NCBI GenBank assembly: GCA_012295225.1
Contig: WMKK01000010.1
Location: 1 to 64,000, forward strand
Direction: 5' to 3'
Source: Ostreococcus mediterraneus
Lineage: Eukaryota; Chlorophyta; Mamiellophyceae; Mamiellales; Bathycoccaceae
Length of the DNA stretch: 64,000 nucleotides
Shown: positions 27,587 to 36,631 of the stretch, in pieces
Position numbering within the stretch: position 1 is the stretch's first letter
Layout: each line of letters starts with the position of its first letter
Notes under the pieces: generated by a model
The model's input: the letters and a program-made list of their open reading frames with translations, nothing else
Database searches by the model: none
What the model was told of the DNA's origin: nothing
Translations under genes and position numbers: made by a program

Positions 27587-28366
27587 TTATTCGGCTTTGG
27601 CCTCCTCGGTCTTCTTGCCCTTGCCCGCCATGTTCATCGCACGCTCAATGGCTTCAGGGCCGTGCTTCTTGACGAGTTCTTGGACCTTGGCAAACTGCGG
27701 GCCGAGTTCTTCTTGAATCGCGGCGAAGTCCCCCTTCTTGAGCTGCTCTGTCGTTCTATCAATGCTCGGCGAGAGTTGCGTAAAGACTGGCGATAAAACC
27801 TTCTTGTACAAAGTAATCGCACCCTTGAAACGCGGGTTCACCATCCATGCGCAGAACAAAACCTTCAACATACGGTACGCCGGAATCCTAGAGATCAAAT
27901 GCGCGCGTGTAAGCGCGTCGTCAGTCTCGAATGCGCGCAAGAAAACACATAATCACGAGCACGCCGAACGAGTGCGTGCGAAAATTAGGGAAACAACGAC
28001 GATCGCGCGTGTTTTCAAACGCGACACGTGGGAATACCCGCGATTGCGCGCGGAGGAACGGCCCCAAACGTCGGACCCGCGCCGCCGCGCGCTCTGGCAA
28101 GATTCTCGCGCGCCGCGCCGCGTCGCGCGCCACCCATCGCCCGATCACGACACAGCACACCACAAGACGCATACTACGTACCACAACACAATCCCCCAAG
28201 ACTCCGCAATCACCATCGTAAACGCAATAATCATATACGTCAACCACAACACGTAATCATCCTGCGTGTTGGATTTGCGATCCAAGAGCTTCAACGAGCA
28301 GTACACCGGGTACACGTACCCGACGCCGAACCCAGATAACTTCACCGCGAGGCTTAAGATGGCCAT
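27587..28366 (-). CDS. HVA22/REEP (TB2/DP1) family ER membrane protein, two exons
   Basis: Exons 28182-28366 and 27587-27887 join in phase to 161 residues. The 294-bp intron has donor GTACGT, a CTGAC branch and acceptor TAG. Across the junction the protein reads ESWGIVLW-IPAYRMLKVLF, exactly the conserved W-I-P-x-Y of the family. Other motifs: GVGYVYPVYCSLKLLDRKS, WLTYMIIAFTMVIAESW, FCAWMVNPRFKGAITLYKKV. The hydrophobic hairpins shape ER tubules and act in membrane traffic. The C-terminal tail is helical and Lys/Glu-rich. It is divergent from the AOX gene. Neither open frame alone would give a full protein. Confidence 0.9.
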
Positions 28367-28787
28367 CGTGCGCGCGTGCGAGTGTGTATGTTGCGCGCTC
28401 GAACACGCGCGTGCGACGCACTGTGCGGTGCGCGCGTCGCGACGCCAACGCCGCGCATCCACGATCGATCGTCCCCCTCGCGCGCGCGCGCGCCGGACGC
28501 GCGGGTGTAACCCCCTGTACACGTGCTCTATCGATATAGACATATAGAGAACCCTTACATTTGGGTGAATGAATCATCAGGAGATGGCTCAAAAGAGCGT
28601 CGTGTATGCACAGGTCGGGCACACGCGCGTCGTCGTCGACCGCCCTCGACCGGGGCGTTGGATGCCCGTGCGAGGGTGCCAGGCACCCTCTGCGTCGCGC
28701 GCGCGGCGTCGAGCGAGCGATCGCGCGCGCGACGCAGTGCGCGACGCGCTGGAGAGACCGCGAAGGAGGAGGACGAGGGTGGCGACG
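28367..28787. other. Bidirectional promoter/5' leader of HVA22 and AOX
   Basis: About 420 bp, very GC-rich in the middle with CG-alternating runs. A perfect 19-bp palindrome GAGGGTGCC-A-GGCACCCTC lies at 28672-28690. The AOX frame is open through it from an ATG at 28569, so part could be coding if that start is used. Confidence 0.5.
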
Positions 28788-30053
28788 ATGGGTGGCGCTC
28801 GAGGGATGGCGTTGCGGGCGTATCACAGCGCGGTGATGCGCGGGGCGTGGACGACGACGATGACGATGACGACGACGATGACGACATCCAATGCGGGGGT
28901 GATGACTGCGGTGCGTTGGGCGAACGATGCGTTGTCGTCGCGGGCGTACGCGACGCATACGCGCGTGGGCGTCGGGAGTGGGTTCCATGGCGTTCGATCG
29001 TTTATTCGCGGTGATGGTGGCGCGGAGCACGGCGGGGTGCGGGCGTCGACGGCGGCGCGGGCGCCGACGAGGGAGGGCGCGCGCGACGACGGGGCGCGCG
29101 GAGGCGTACAGTTTCCGTTGTCTCGATTGCAGCGACCGTATGTGACGAAGACGACGATGAATGAGAAGAATACGGTGAAGTCTTCCTCGGCGTCGTCGAC
29201 GTATTCGGCGGCGGCGTATGACGATAACTCGGACTCGGCGACGGCGAATTTGCAAGCCAAGCTCGCAAAGAAGGATACGTACATGTTGTTCCATCCGCAG
29301 TACGATTTACGACAGGTGGAAAACGTCAAACCAGCGCACCGCACGCCGATTCACGTGCGTGATTATTTGGCATACGGTGCGGTGCAACTCGCGCGATGGG
29401 GCTTTGATAAGATTACGGGATACACCCCCAATAAGCAGCTCACGACCGACGGGTGGTTGTTACGCTTCATCTTTCTCGAAACCGTGGCTGGGGTGCCAGG
29501 GATGGTTGGCGCCATGTTACGTCACATGATGTCGTTGCGTACGTTGAAACGCGATCATGGCTGGATTCACACTTTGCTCGAAGAAGCCGAAAACGAACGC
29601 ATGCACTTGTTGACGTTTTTAAAGCTTCGCGAGCCGGGCCTCACGTTCAGACTGGCGGTGCTCGGCGCGCAAGGCGTGTTCTTCAACGCCTTCTTCATGG
29701 CGTACATTGTCTCTCCGCGTACGTGCCATCGCTTCGTCGGTTACTTGGAAGAAGAAGCCGTGCGTACGTATACACACGCGTTGCACGACATCGATAGCGA
29801 TGGTCCAGCATCGGAATGGGCGCGCACTCCGGCGCCCATGCTCGCCATTAAATACTGGCGCATGCCCGAGGACGCCACCGTTCGCGATGTTGTCGTCGCC
29901 GTTCGTGCCGACGAAGCTTCTCATTCGCACGTGAACCACACGTTATCGTCGATGGGTATTCGTCAAACCAACCCTTTCCACGTTGGACACACCGAATTGC
30001 CAGAAAACTTTGTCGAACCGCCGGCGGGTTTCGTCCCAGAACATTGCCGATGA
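28788..30053 (+). CDS. AOX: Mitochondrial alternative oxidase
   Basis: 421 residues from the ATG at 28788; an in-frame ATG at 28569 would add 73 Arg-rich residues of doubtful reality. The N-terminal 150 residues are Ala/Thr/Arg-rich, a mitochondrial presequence. The di-iron core has all four ligand motifs: FIFLETVAGVPG, EEAENERMHLLTF, GYLEEEAVRTYTHA and VRADEASHSHVNH. AOX moves electrons from ubiquinol to oxygen without proton pumping. The motif spelling (LET, NERMHL, LEEEAVRTYT) is that of mitochondrial AOX rather than plastid PTOX. Confidence 0.94.
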   Translation: MGGARGMALRAYHSAVMRGAWTTTMTMTTTMTTSNAGVMTAVRWANDALSSRAYATHTRVGVGSGFHGVRSFIRGDGGAEHGGVRASTAARAPTREGARDDGARGGVQFPLSRLQRPYVTKTTMNEKNTVKSSSASSTYSAAAYDDNSDSATANLQAKLAKKDTYMLFHPQYDLRQVENVKPAHRTPIHVRDYLAYGAVQLARWGFDKITGYTPNKQLTTDGWLLRFIFLETVAGVPGMVGAMLRHMMSLRTLKRDHGWIHTLLEEAENERMHLLTFLKLREPGLTFRLAVLGAQGVFFNAFFMAYIVSPRTCHRFVGYLEEEAVRTYTHALHDIDSDGPASEWARTPAPMLAIKYWRMPEDATVRDVVVAVRADEASHSHVNHTLSSMGIRQTNPFHVGHTELPENFVEPPAGFVPEHCR

Positions 30054-30354
30054 CGGCTCGCGCGCGCGACGCATGGCGTCTTATTATCGTACATTTACAG
30101 TTTCAATCACTCTAAATCAACGTGTAACATCACCACAAGTTTAACATATTAAAAATCACTTCGAGACCATCAACGCACCACGCACCTCGACGCCATCGCC
30201 GCGCTTCTCGAGTAATCTTTTTTTATTTTGGCCTGGTCAACCACACGCTTCAGGAGGCATCTCTCGCGCGTCACTGTCGAGCGCTCGAGCGCAGACGTCT
30301 ACAAAACCAAGCGTGATTTGACCACGACATAGAACGACGAGGACGAGGACGACG
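30054..30354. other. Intergenic region AOX to RPN12
   Basis: About 300 bp between same-strand genes. It begins AT-rich (AOX 3' untranslated region) and ends with GACGAG repeats before the RPN12 ATG. Nothing else seen. Confidence 0.5.
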
Positions 30355-31206
30355 ATGTTCGGCAGACGCGGTCGTTCGTCCAACGCCGCGAGCGTATCCA
30401 CCGGTCGCGAGTTGGTTCAAAAAATTGCGCAGTCGATCTCGAAAAACGATCACGCGCAAGCGATGGAGAATTTGGACGATTTCAAGGTGCATGCGGCGAC
30501 GACGTTTGGGGGCGATGATATCGATTTCGCCACGCGGTGTGAAGAGCTGAAACTCGCGCGTGAGGCGGCGGAACACGGGGTGATGATCAGCGCGTTGAGC
30601 AGAGATGAGAGCGGTTTTGAGCGACACGCGTCGCAAGTCAGGGCGGCGTACGATGCGTGCAAGCGCGCGAGTGCGGGGGGAGATGCGAAACACGCGCCTA
30701 TTGAGGCGTCGGCCAACGAGCCGCTGATCGTTGGGTTGAACTTGTTGCGCTTGTTGGTGCAAAACCGAATCGCCGAGTTTCACACCGAGCTCGAAACCAC
30801 CGACCGTGAGGTTTTGAACGACGCTCGCGTACAAGCGGTGTTGGAATTGGAACAATTTTTGATGGAAGGGGCGTACAACAAGATTGCTCAAAGGCAAGGC
30901 GCGCTTCCCGATCCGAGCTACGAGTATTTCATGTCAATGTTGATGGACACGGTGCGCGACGAGATAGCGAGCTGCGCCGAGAGCGCGTATGCAAAGTTGT
31001 CCGGTGATGAGGCGAAGAAGCTGTTAGGTTTCAAGAGCGTGAAGGAACTCATTACGTATTCGGAGGAACGAGGGTGGGCGGTCGACAGTAAGGGTGCCGT
31101 AGTATTCAACGAAGACGTCAATCCGGCGACATCAAAAGACATTCCTTCGATGCGTTTAATCAACCAAACGCTTTTATACGCCAAGGAACTCGAACGCATC
31201 GTTTAG
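30355..31206 (+). CDS. RPN12: 26S proteasome regulatory subunit RPN12 (PSMD8)
   Basis: 283 residues with the RPN12/CSN8/eIF3k PCI-type fold. Supporting segments: LKLAREAAEHGVMISALSRD, RQGALPDPSYEYFMSMLMDT, VRDEIASCAESAYAKLS and the winged-helix part AKKLLGFKSVKELITYSEER. The C-terminal helix is PSMRLINQTLLYAKELERIV. Rpn12 is a lid subunit whose final helix locks lid assembly. Length and the SYEYFM...TVRDEIA order are typical. It starts with a clear ATG after GACGACG repeats. Confidence 0.92.
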   Translation: MFGRRGRSSNAASVSTGRELVQKIAQSISKNDHAQAMENLDDFKVHAATTFGGDDIDFATRCEELKLAREAAEHGVMISALSRDESGFERHASQVRAAYDACKRASAGGDAKHAPIEASANEPLIVGLNLLRLLVQNRIAEFHTELETTDREVLNDARVQAVLELEQFLMEGAYNKIAQRQGALPDPSYEYFMSMLMDTVRDEIASCAESAYAKLSGDEAKKLLGFKSVKELITYSEERGWAVDSKGAVVFNEDVNPATSKDIPSMRLINQTLLYAKELERIV

Positions 31207-31340
31207 ATTGGTGCGCGCGCTAAGGCTCACGATAGATGACAACTAGGTCTTTTTAATTCTCATACGCATATTCTGTAGAACATTAAAACGCGCATGCGTC
31301 GTCATCTACTAGACTCTTTCTTCATGGAAAAAAGTAACCA

Positions 31341-32551
31341 ATGCCGCACACCTCGGCGGCGCGTCCACCCCTGATGTCCGATGCGCGTGACCGACAAGCG
31401 TGTGCGACATCGAACACGCCGCCAACGTCGTGTCACATTTGTCGGTACGTCTTTCGTGTCTCGTGTTTCGTGTCTCGTATCGTTTTCGCGTCCGTTCGTG
31501 GGGTGGTTGTAGCGCTCGACTAACTTTTTTGTCTACTCTTTGTCGTCGTGACACGCGTAGATCGCCAATGAACGTGCTCTGCGCATGCAAGGCGATTGGT
31601 TTCTGTGGCCTGAAGTGTGCCGATCGCTGTCGACGCTTCGTACACGATGATGAAACGTGCATAAGGTTTGCTGAGCACATGCGTAAGAGCGACACGTTGG
31701 CGGCGCGCGACGACGAGAACGGCGGTGGTGTTGACGATGGCGACCCACGCCCGAGCAAAAGGCTCGAACTGACGCACATTCGTGATGTCGATGGAGGAGA
31801 CACGTGGGATGACTACGCATACGCGCGCACGCTTTTGGGAGGCATACTTGACTTTGGTTTTACGCCTGAAAGTGTCGTCGGCCAAGACGGCACTCAGCGC
31901 GCCATGCGCGTGCAAATCATCGGCGCGACGACGCAGTGCGAGTGGCGGTCGCGAGCGAGTTTTGTTATTTTAGCAGAATATTTCAAGTGCGACGTGGAGG
32001 TGGAGTTTATCGGTATGGAGTTGCTTGAAAGTGGCGAAGATGTTGTCCATTCGAGAGACGGCGAACGACGCTACGTAGTGAGACTCTTCGCGCATCGCGG
32101 TGTTGGACCACGTTTGGGCGATCAAAATAGTAAATTAAAACACCATCCGGACTTTATCATTGCCTTCAACGCCGGTCTAGAGGTGTATCCTGAGTGGAAA
32201 TCGGCTATGGAAGACATTCTACTGCTGCATTTCGAGCGCGCGCGTCGGCGGCGGCGAAGCAATTCAGACTCCATAATGGCGCGTGCGGACGGCGACACCC
32301 AAAGCCACAGTGGTGCACCACCACTACTGATCACTGACTTTAACGAAGAAGCCGCTCGACGCGCGTCGTTATTTCTCAAGCACGTATACACATTAGTTTG
32401 CGCGGACGACCTCTTCGACGTCCAACCGCGCTTCATGGAGCCGCGCGTCAACCGCTTCCGCTCCTCCCAAGCGTGCGCATACGACGCCGAATGCGTCTTA
32501 CCCTCGTATGCCAATGCCTTTGTTTTTGGTTTCATTGGCTTAGACATATAG
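31341..32551 (+). CDS. MYND-like zinc finger / MSS51-like protein, two exons
   Basis: Exons 31341-31444 and 31561-32551 join in phase to about 364 residues. The 116-bp intron has donor GTACGT, branch CTAAC and acceptor TAG. The join completes a MYND-type finger: TSCHICRSPMNVLCACK and GFCGLKCADRCRRFVHDDET plus Cys, where the second pair is C-A-C rather than C-x2-C. The rest resembles the MSS51 C-terminal domain: a long split Rossmann-like region with VQIIGATTQCEW, HPDFIIAFNAGLEVYPEW, PPLLITDFNEEAARRAS. Yeast Mss51 controls COX1 synthesis in mitochondria; animal and algal members are less clear. Function is inferred from the domains only. Confidence 0.78.
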
Positions 32552-32617
32552 CTTAGATATATAGCTAACTCGTTCGCGCGAAGACGTCAGCCATATCCAC
32601 ACACTTCAGCGCGCACG

Positions 32618-33592
32618 ATGCCCACGGAAGTACTCACGGAATACGAGCGCCAGCGCCTAGCGCACGTCGCACGCAACCGCGAATACATGACACGTCTCGG
32701 TGTCACCACCATGGCGGCGAAAATCGGTCTCGGCGTCGACACAACGGCGACGAATGCGACGATGACACGTCCGAAAAAGATTAAAATCAAAAAAGAGCCC
32801 AGCGAACCGACGCGACGATCCAGCCGCGTAGTTGGCATTAAAGCCGAGTTCACCGGTGACGAGATCGACGATCTCGACGAGGATGACGCCGACGACGACG
32901 CTCGTGGCGCGACGAAGCGTAAACGTTCGTCAGTGTATTCCGATGACGATCACGTCGCGGCTTCGCGCGAGTGGCTCGCCGAGGCGCGCGAGACGTTGTT
33001 GAAACTTCGCTCGGAGTCTTCGTCGTCGGGAGGGGCGAAATCTGATTCGTGGCGCGATGATGCGGTGAAGCGATGGGGCGAGCACGTCCCAAAGCTCGAT
33101 GCGGTGAAAGATTGGGAAGAGTGGGTAAAATCGCGGGTGGGCTCGCCGCCGCCCGCGTCAGACTTGTGTCTCTTGCAAGAGTACTACGCGCACGACGGAT
33201 GGATGCTTTTGATGGCGTGTGTGTTGATGTCTCGCGTGTCGAGCTGGGAGACCAAACACAGATGTATTTCTGGGTTTTTTGAAGCTTATCCAACGCCGTC
33301 GGCGGCCCTCGATGCTCGCGCTGAGGATGTTTTTGAGATTATCAAGTCGCTGGGACTGTTCCCGGGACGTATGCGCTCCATAGTCGAAGTCACGACAAAG
33401 TTCCTCACGTACCCAGGGGCGTTTACCGTTGGGTTAGAGCCCGAGCATAAATTATACGGAATCGGCGAGTTTGGGAACGATTCGTTTCACATTTTCGCTC
33501 GCAACGACATCTCGCGCACGCCTGGGGACAAAAATCTTCAATCCTTTGTAGCGTGGCAACGTCGAAGACAGCAAAAGCCGTGCGTGGCATGA
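32618..33592 (+). CDS. MBD4-like HhH-GPD DNA glycosylase without an MBD
   Basis: 324 residues. The C-terminal part (about 185-310) matches the MBD4 glycosylase fold: LLQEYYAHDGWMLLMACVLM, RCISGFFEAYPTPSAALDAR, VFEIIKSLGLFPGRMRSI. The helix-hairpin-helix LYGIGEFGNDSFHIFARND contains the catalytic Asp at about 288 (human MBD4 has LHGIGKYGNDSY). This family removes T or U opposite G. The N-terminus begins EYERQRLAHVARNREYMTRL, a short chromatin-protein motif, then a basic/acidic linker (KKIKIKKEPSEPTRRSSR) and no methyl-binding domain, as in plant MBD4L. The Asp and hairpin make activity likely. Confidence 0.88.
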   Translation: MPTEVLTEYERQRLAHVARNREYMTRLGVTTMAAKIGLGVDTTATNATMTRPKKIKIKKEPSEPTRRSSRVVGIKAEFTGDEIDDLDEDDADDDARGATKRKRSSVYSDDDHVAASREWLAEARETLLKLRSESSSSGGAKSDSWRDDAVKRWGEHVPKLDAVKDWEEWVKSRVGSPPPASDLCLLQEYYAHDGWMLLMACVLMSRVSSWETKHRCISGFFEAYPTPSAALDARAEDVFEIIKSLGLFPGRMRSIVEVTTKFLTYPGAFTVGLEPEHKLYGIGEFGNDSFHIFARNDISRTPGDKNLQSFVAWQRRRQQKPCVA

Positions 33593-33717
33593 TTAGCGTT
33601 TAGTATTACTTTGTAAATTTTATCAAATCGTTCGTGTTAAGATAATGCTTATTACCATTTGTGGACGAAACGATGGCGAGTGCGGTGGCGCAGAGCGTCA
33701 ACCGCGCGGGACAAGGC

Positions 33718-33785
33718 GCGTCTGTAATCGACAAACCAACCAGTCTTAAAATGACTGTTTCGTTGATTCGCGTCACGTCAAACGC
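33718..33785 (-). other. Hairpin in the 3' UTR of the Sec-type peroxiredoxin; possible SECIS
   Basis: On the minus strand, about 95 nt past the stop codon, a 68-nt imperfect hairpin has a 7-bp lower stem (GCGTTTG/CAGACGC), AATC/GATT, more broken pairing and CAGTC-ATTTTAA-GACTG at the top. The apical loop contains AA, and a TGA lies in the 5' internal loop. The spacing does not match the textbook AUGA-AA-GA SECIS, so this is only a candidate. Confidence 0.3.
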
Positions 33786-33877
33786 AAGCCAAACATCCCA
33801 TACTCGCCAAAAGTGTATATCGTCATTTTGATCATGTAAACCTGTTTCAAAATCGTTGCGTCGTCATCTTTATTGAT

Positions 33878-34399
33878 TTACAACGCCGCGATGCACTTCA
33901 ACATGTTTTCAGCGCACGACGCCTCGGGACGCGCGTCACCGGCGGGATCATCCGGCGCTTCACTGACGTTAATCACCTTGATCACGCCGTCTTCAACGAA
34001 CATGGCGAATCGTTTGCATCGCCCCGGCCCGAGAACCGCGCACGGACCCGGGTTCGTAAGCTCCAAATCCAACGCTCTGGTCACCACCGAGTTGGGGTCC
34101 CCTAAAAACACAATGTTCGATCCTTCGATCTTTTGATCTTTCGCCCACGCCCCCATGGTGGCGCCATCGTTCACGCAAATCACCAACACCTCATCGATAT
34201 TCGCATCTCGCATCTGTTGCTGATGCGCGAGGTAGCTGGGGATCTGACACGTCGATCACGTAGGCGTAAAAGCGCCGGGCAATCCAACCACGATCGAGCG
34301 CTTGCCGCGCAGACGATCGGCGAGTTTCATGGGCGTCGGCCACGAAGGTTCGTAGTGGTGTGCGACGACGGAGGGGAATTGGTCTCCGACGTTCACCAT
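33878..34399 (-). CDS. Type II (PRX5-like) peroxiredoxin with in-frame TGA, probable selenoprotein
   Basis: 173 codons from ATG 34399 (MVNVGDQFPSVV) to TAA 33880. An in-frame TGA at 34258-34256 falls at codon 48. It sits in GAFTPT-TGA-STCQIPSY, precisely where PRX5 and PrxII enzymes have the peroxidatic Cys (GAFTPTC). Conservation continues unbroken after it: EVLVICVNDGATMGAWAKDQ, NIVFLGDPNSVVTRALDLEL, GPGRCKRFAMFVEDGVIKVI, ENMLKCIAAL. Reading TGA as selenocysteine gives a normal-length enzyme that reduces peroxides. Selenocysteine peroxiredoxins are known from Ostreococcus selenoproteomes. A decayed gene is the alternative, but nothing else in the frame is damaged. Confidence 0.85.
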
Positions 34400-34638
34400 C
34401 GCGAGTGTCGGTGTGTGTGCACGACGCCGAGTCACGAAGTGACGTCGTGTGCCTTGGGCACCCGCATTTGGGTGGTTACGTTTTGTAGCTACCGCGGAGA
34501 CGCGGTTGACAGGAATCGACGTGTCGACGGGAGAACGTCGGAAAACGTGCAAGGGCGACCGGCCTCGGCGTGGCTGCGCGTCGACGAGTCGGCTTGGGTA
34601 CAAACGATGTAAAATATGAAACAACACGCTGGTCTGGT

Positions 34639-36501
34639 CTATGGTCCAATGGCTACAACAGGAGATTGCTTGTCCGGGAGAACGTGCTTAAAACGCAAGG
34701 ACCTCTGCACTTCGTGCTTGACGTAATGCTTGTAAGCCGATCGCTCTAGGTTTTCGCGCTCCTGCAACGAATAACGCGAGCGCAAGTGCATTTCTCCGAG
34801 GTCTCGCACAGCCCAATACCCGAGTGCGCCGAAGATGCGTTCGGCGAGAGCGCGTAAGATTAAATACTCATAACTCCCTTCCATGTCATGCCGTTCCAAG
34901 AAGTTGAGGTATTCGGCCCCAGAAATGCCAAGAATGAGCACAGAGTCGTTTTTGAAGATGCGTCGCATGGCGCGGGCGTCGTCATCGGACCAGTCGTCAG
35001 GGAAAAACTTTTTGTGTTGCGCCACGTCTTCATACATGGCAAATTCTTTCATGAGACTCTCGCGGTCAGCCGGAGTGTGCACCGGAAATAAGTGACGATC
35101 GATACTCATTGGGTGAGGATCCTCACATGATGATTTAGTAAAATTCGTCACATCTCTCCAACGCACTTCATCGCATTTGCGCAACCAAAACGAAGCCACG
35201 AAACGACGATAGATTTGTTTGCGTGGCAGCATCTTATTGCTTTTCATATACCAGCCTTCGATAGGGCCTCGTTCGTCTGCAGTAATACCAGCCATTGTCC
35301 GACACGCGCGCTGCAAATGGTCTAACATGACTGCGTCGGTCGGTAAGTAAATGTCATTCGGTACTTTTGTTTTGAGCAGCAAACTATCAAGGTCTCTTTT
35401 TTCTTCGCAAATCATGTCGAGAATATCAATGAGCGATCTAGGATCGGAGCCGAAGAATTCCTCCGGCTTGGGAACGTGTTGCTTTTTCAAGCGCGCCAAC
35501 AGTTTCTGCTCTAATTCGTCGACGGCTTGAGTTACGCGACTTTTTCGCCACATACATCCTAAATCGTTTGTTCTCAAGGCGTACGTTTGACACGTAAGAC
35601 TCAGCTCTTTCCACATGTTATTGAAACTGAGATTGAACGTTTCATCCAACATCCACCTTTTGGGAAAGTACCGTGAGTAAAAAAACTTCTTGATGTCGAA
35701 CGTTAACTCTCGCACTTGGCTCACCAAGTCCATGTCTTTGGAGGCGGTGTTTGCTTTTTCAGTTCCTGATTCCGGTGATTCGTCTAACTCAGGTCTGAAG
35801 TAACCGATGGACAAGTCGGATTCAAAGAGCTCGTCCTTGGCACAGCGCGAACGAATGTCTTCCCGACGAGCTAGTGCAGACCAGTCGATTATGGCCTTCA
35901 TGATACCCATCACTTCCTCCTTGCGTTCGTCGCTGTCCGCTTTCTTGGAGAGCGTCTCGCTCGAGCTGGAGAGCGTCGAGAGCATCCCCTCGGTCGAGTT
36001 GGAGAGCATCTCGCGCTCCAAGTTGAGCAAGCCCATAGCCACGTTCGCAAGCGCGTACTGGAACGGCGTAGCATGCTCCTCTCCATCGACTGTGTCAACG
36101 CTAGGGGAGTCCATGACGGACTCAACACCGTCATCGTCCGGCAGCTCCCATCGGCCCAAGGTTCGCAACGCTTTGAAATACACGCGGAGAGACGTTCTCA
36201 ATTCCGCAATGTGCGCATACGCCGCCGTCACGTACCGCGGCTTGCGCTTTGCTTCTGCCCTAAGAATCTCCATGCATTGATCGAACCGTATGAACATCGC
36301 GCTGATCGTTCGATGCCCCAGCGTGGACAACCCAACGTCCGGCACCATGTGGTCGTCAAAGTCATGGTGATACCTCGAGTACGGCCCCGGGTTTGACGCA
36401 TCCGCGGGCTCGTAGACGAAATCATCGTGCGCGAGCTCGATGTCGAGCAAGAGCTTCATCGCCATCTTGCGCTTGCCGCGTCGCGCGTCGTCGGCGGACA
36501 T
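34639..36501 (-). CDS. Large helical protein of unknown function
   Basis: 620 residues that I cannot assign. It begins MSADDARRGKRKMAMKLLLD and continues with FVYEPADASNPGPYSRYHHD. Predicted mostly helical, with no membrane segment and no signal peptide. It has a Ser/Glu low-complexity part (LSSSSETLSKKADSDERKEE) and many W/F/Y residues, as in WMLDETFNLSFNNMWKELSL. Later come PRKQIYRRFVASFWLRKCDE and HDMEGSYEYLILRALAERIF. The start ATG at 36501 is clear. The sequence looks constrained rather than random, so it is real, possibly lineage-specific. It shares a promoter region with the patatin-like gene. Confidence 0.6.
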   Translation of the reverse strand: MSADDARRGKRKMAMKLLLDIELAHDDFVYEPADASNPGPYSRYHHDFDDHMVPDVGLSTLGHRTISAMFIRFDQCMEILRAEAKRKPRYVTAAYAHIAELRTSLRVYFKALRTLGRWELPDDDGVESVMDSPSVDTVDGEEHATPFQYALANVAMGLLNLEREMLSNSTEGMLSTLSSSSETLSKKADSDERKEEVMGIMKAIIDWSALARREDIRSRCAKDELFESDLSIGYFRPELDESPESGTEKANTASKDMDLVSQVRELTFDIKKFFYSRYFPKRWMLDETFNLSFNNMWKELSLTCQTYALRTNDLGCMWRKSRVTQAVDELEQKLLARLKKQHVPKPEEFFGSDPRSLIDILDMICEEKRDLDSLLLKTKVPNDIYLPTDAVMLDHLQRACRTMAGITADERGPIEGWYMKSNKMLPRKQIYRRFVASFWLRKCDEVRWRDVTNFTKSSCEDPHPMSIDRHLFPVHTPADRESLMKEFAMYEDVAQHKKFFPDDWSDDDARAMRRIFKNDSVLILGISGAEYLNFLERHDMEGSYEYLILRALAERIFGALGYWAVRDLGEMHLRSRYSLQERENLERSAYKHYVKHEVQRSLRFKHVLPDKQSPVVAIGP

Positions 36502-36631
36502 CGCGCCCGGCGCCGGCGCGGCGGCGAGTGACGCGCGAGGTGCACTTTTTGTACCAGTGAGAGTGCGTTGCGCGTCACTACGTCACGCACCACCACCGAC
36601 CGTCGTCGTCGTCGAGCATACGTCGCGCGAG

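Noticed and set aside
34256-34627. Two separate genes, one short peroxiredoxin N-half and one C-half
   Set aside because: Both halves are in the same frame, separated only by a TGA at the catalytic position and joined by uninterrupted conserved sequence, so one Sec-containing gene explains them better.
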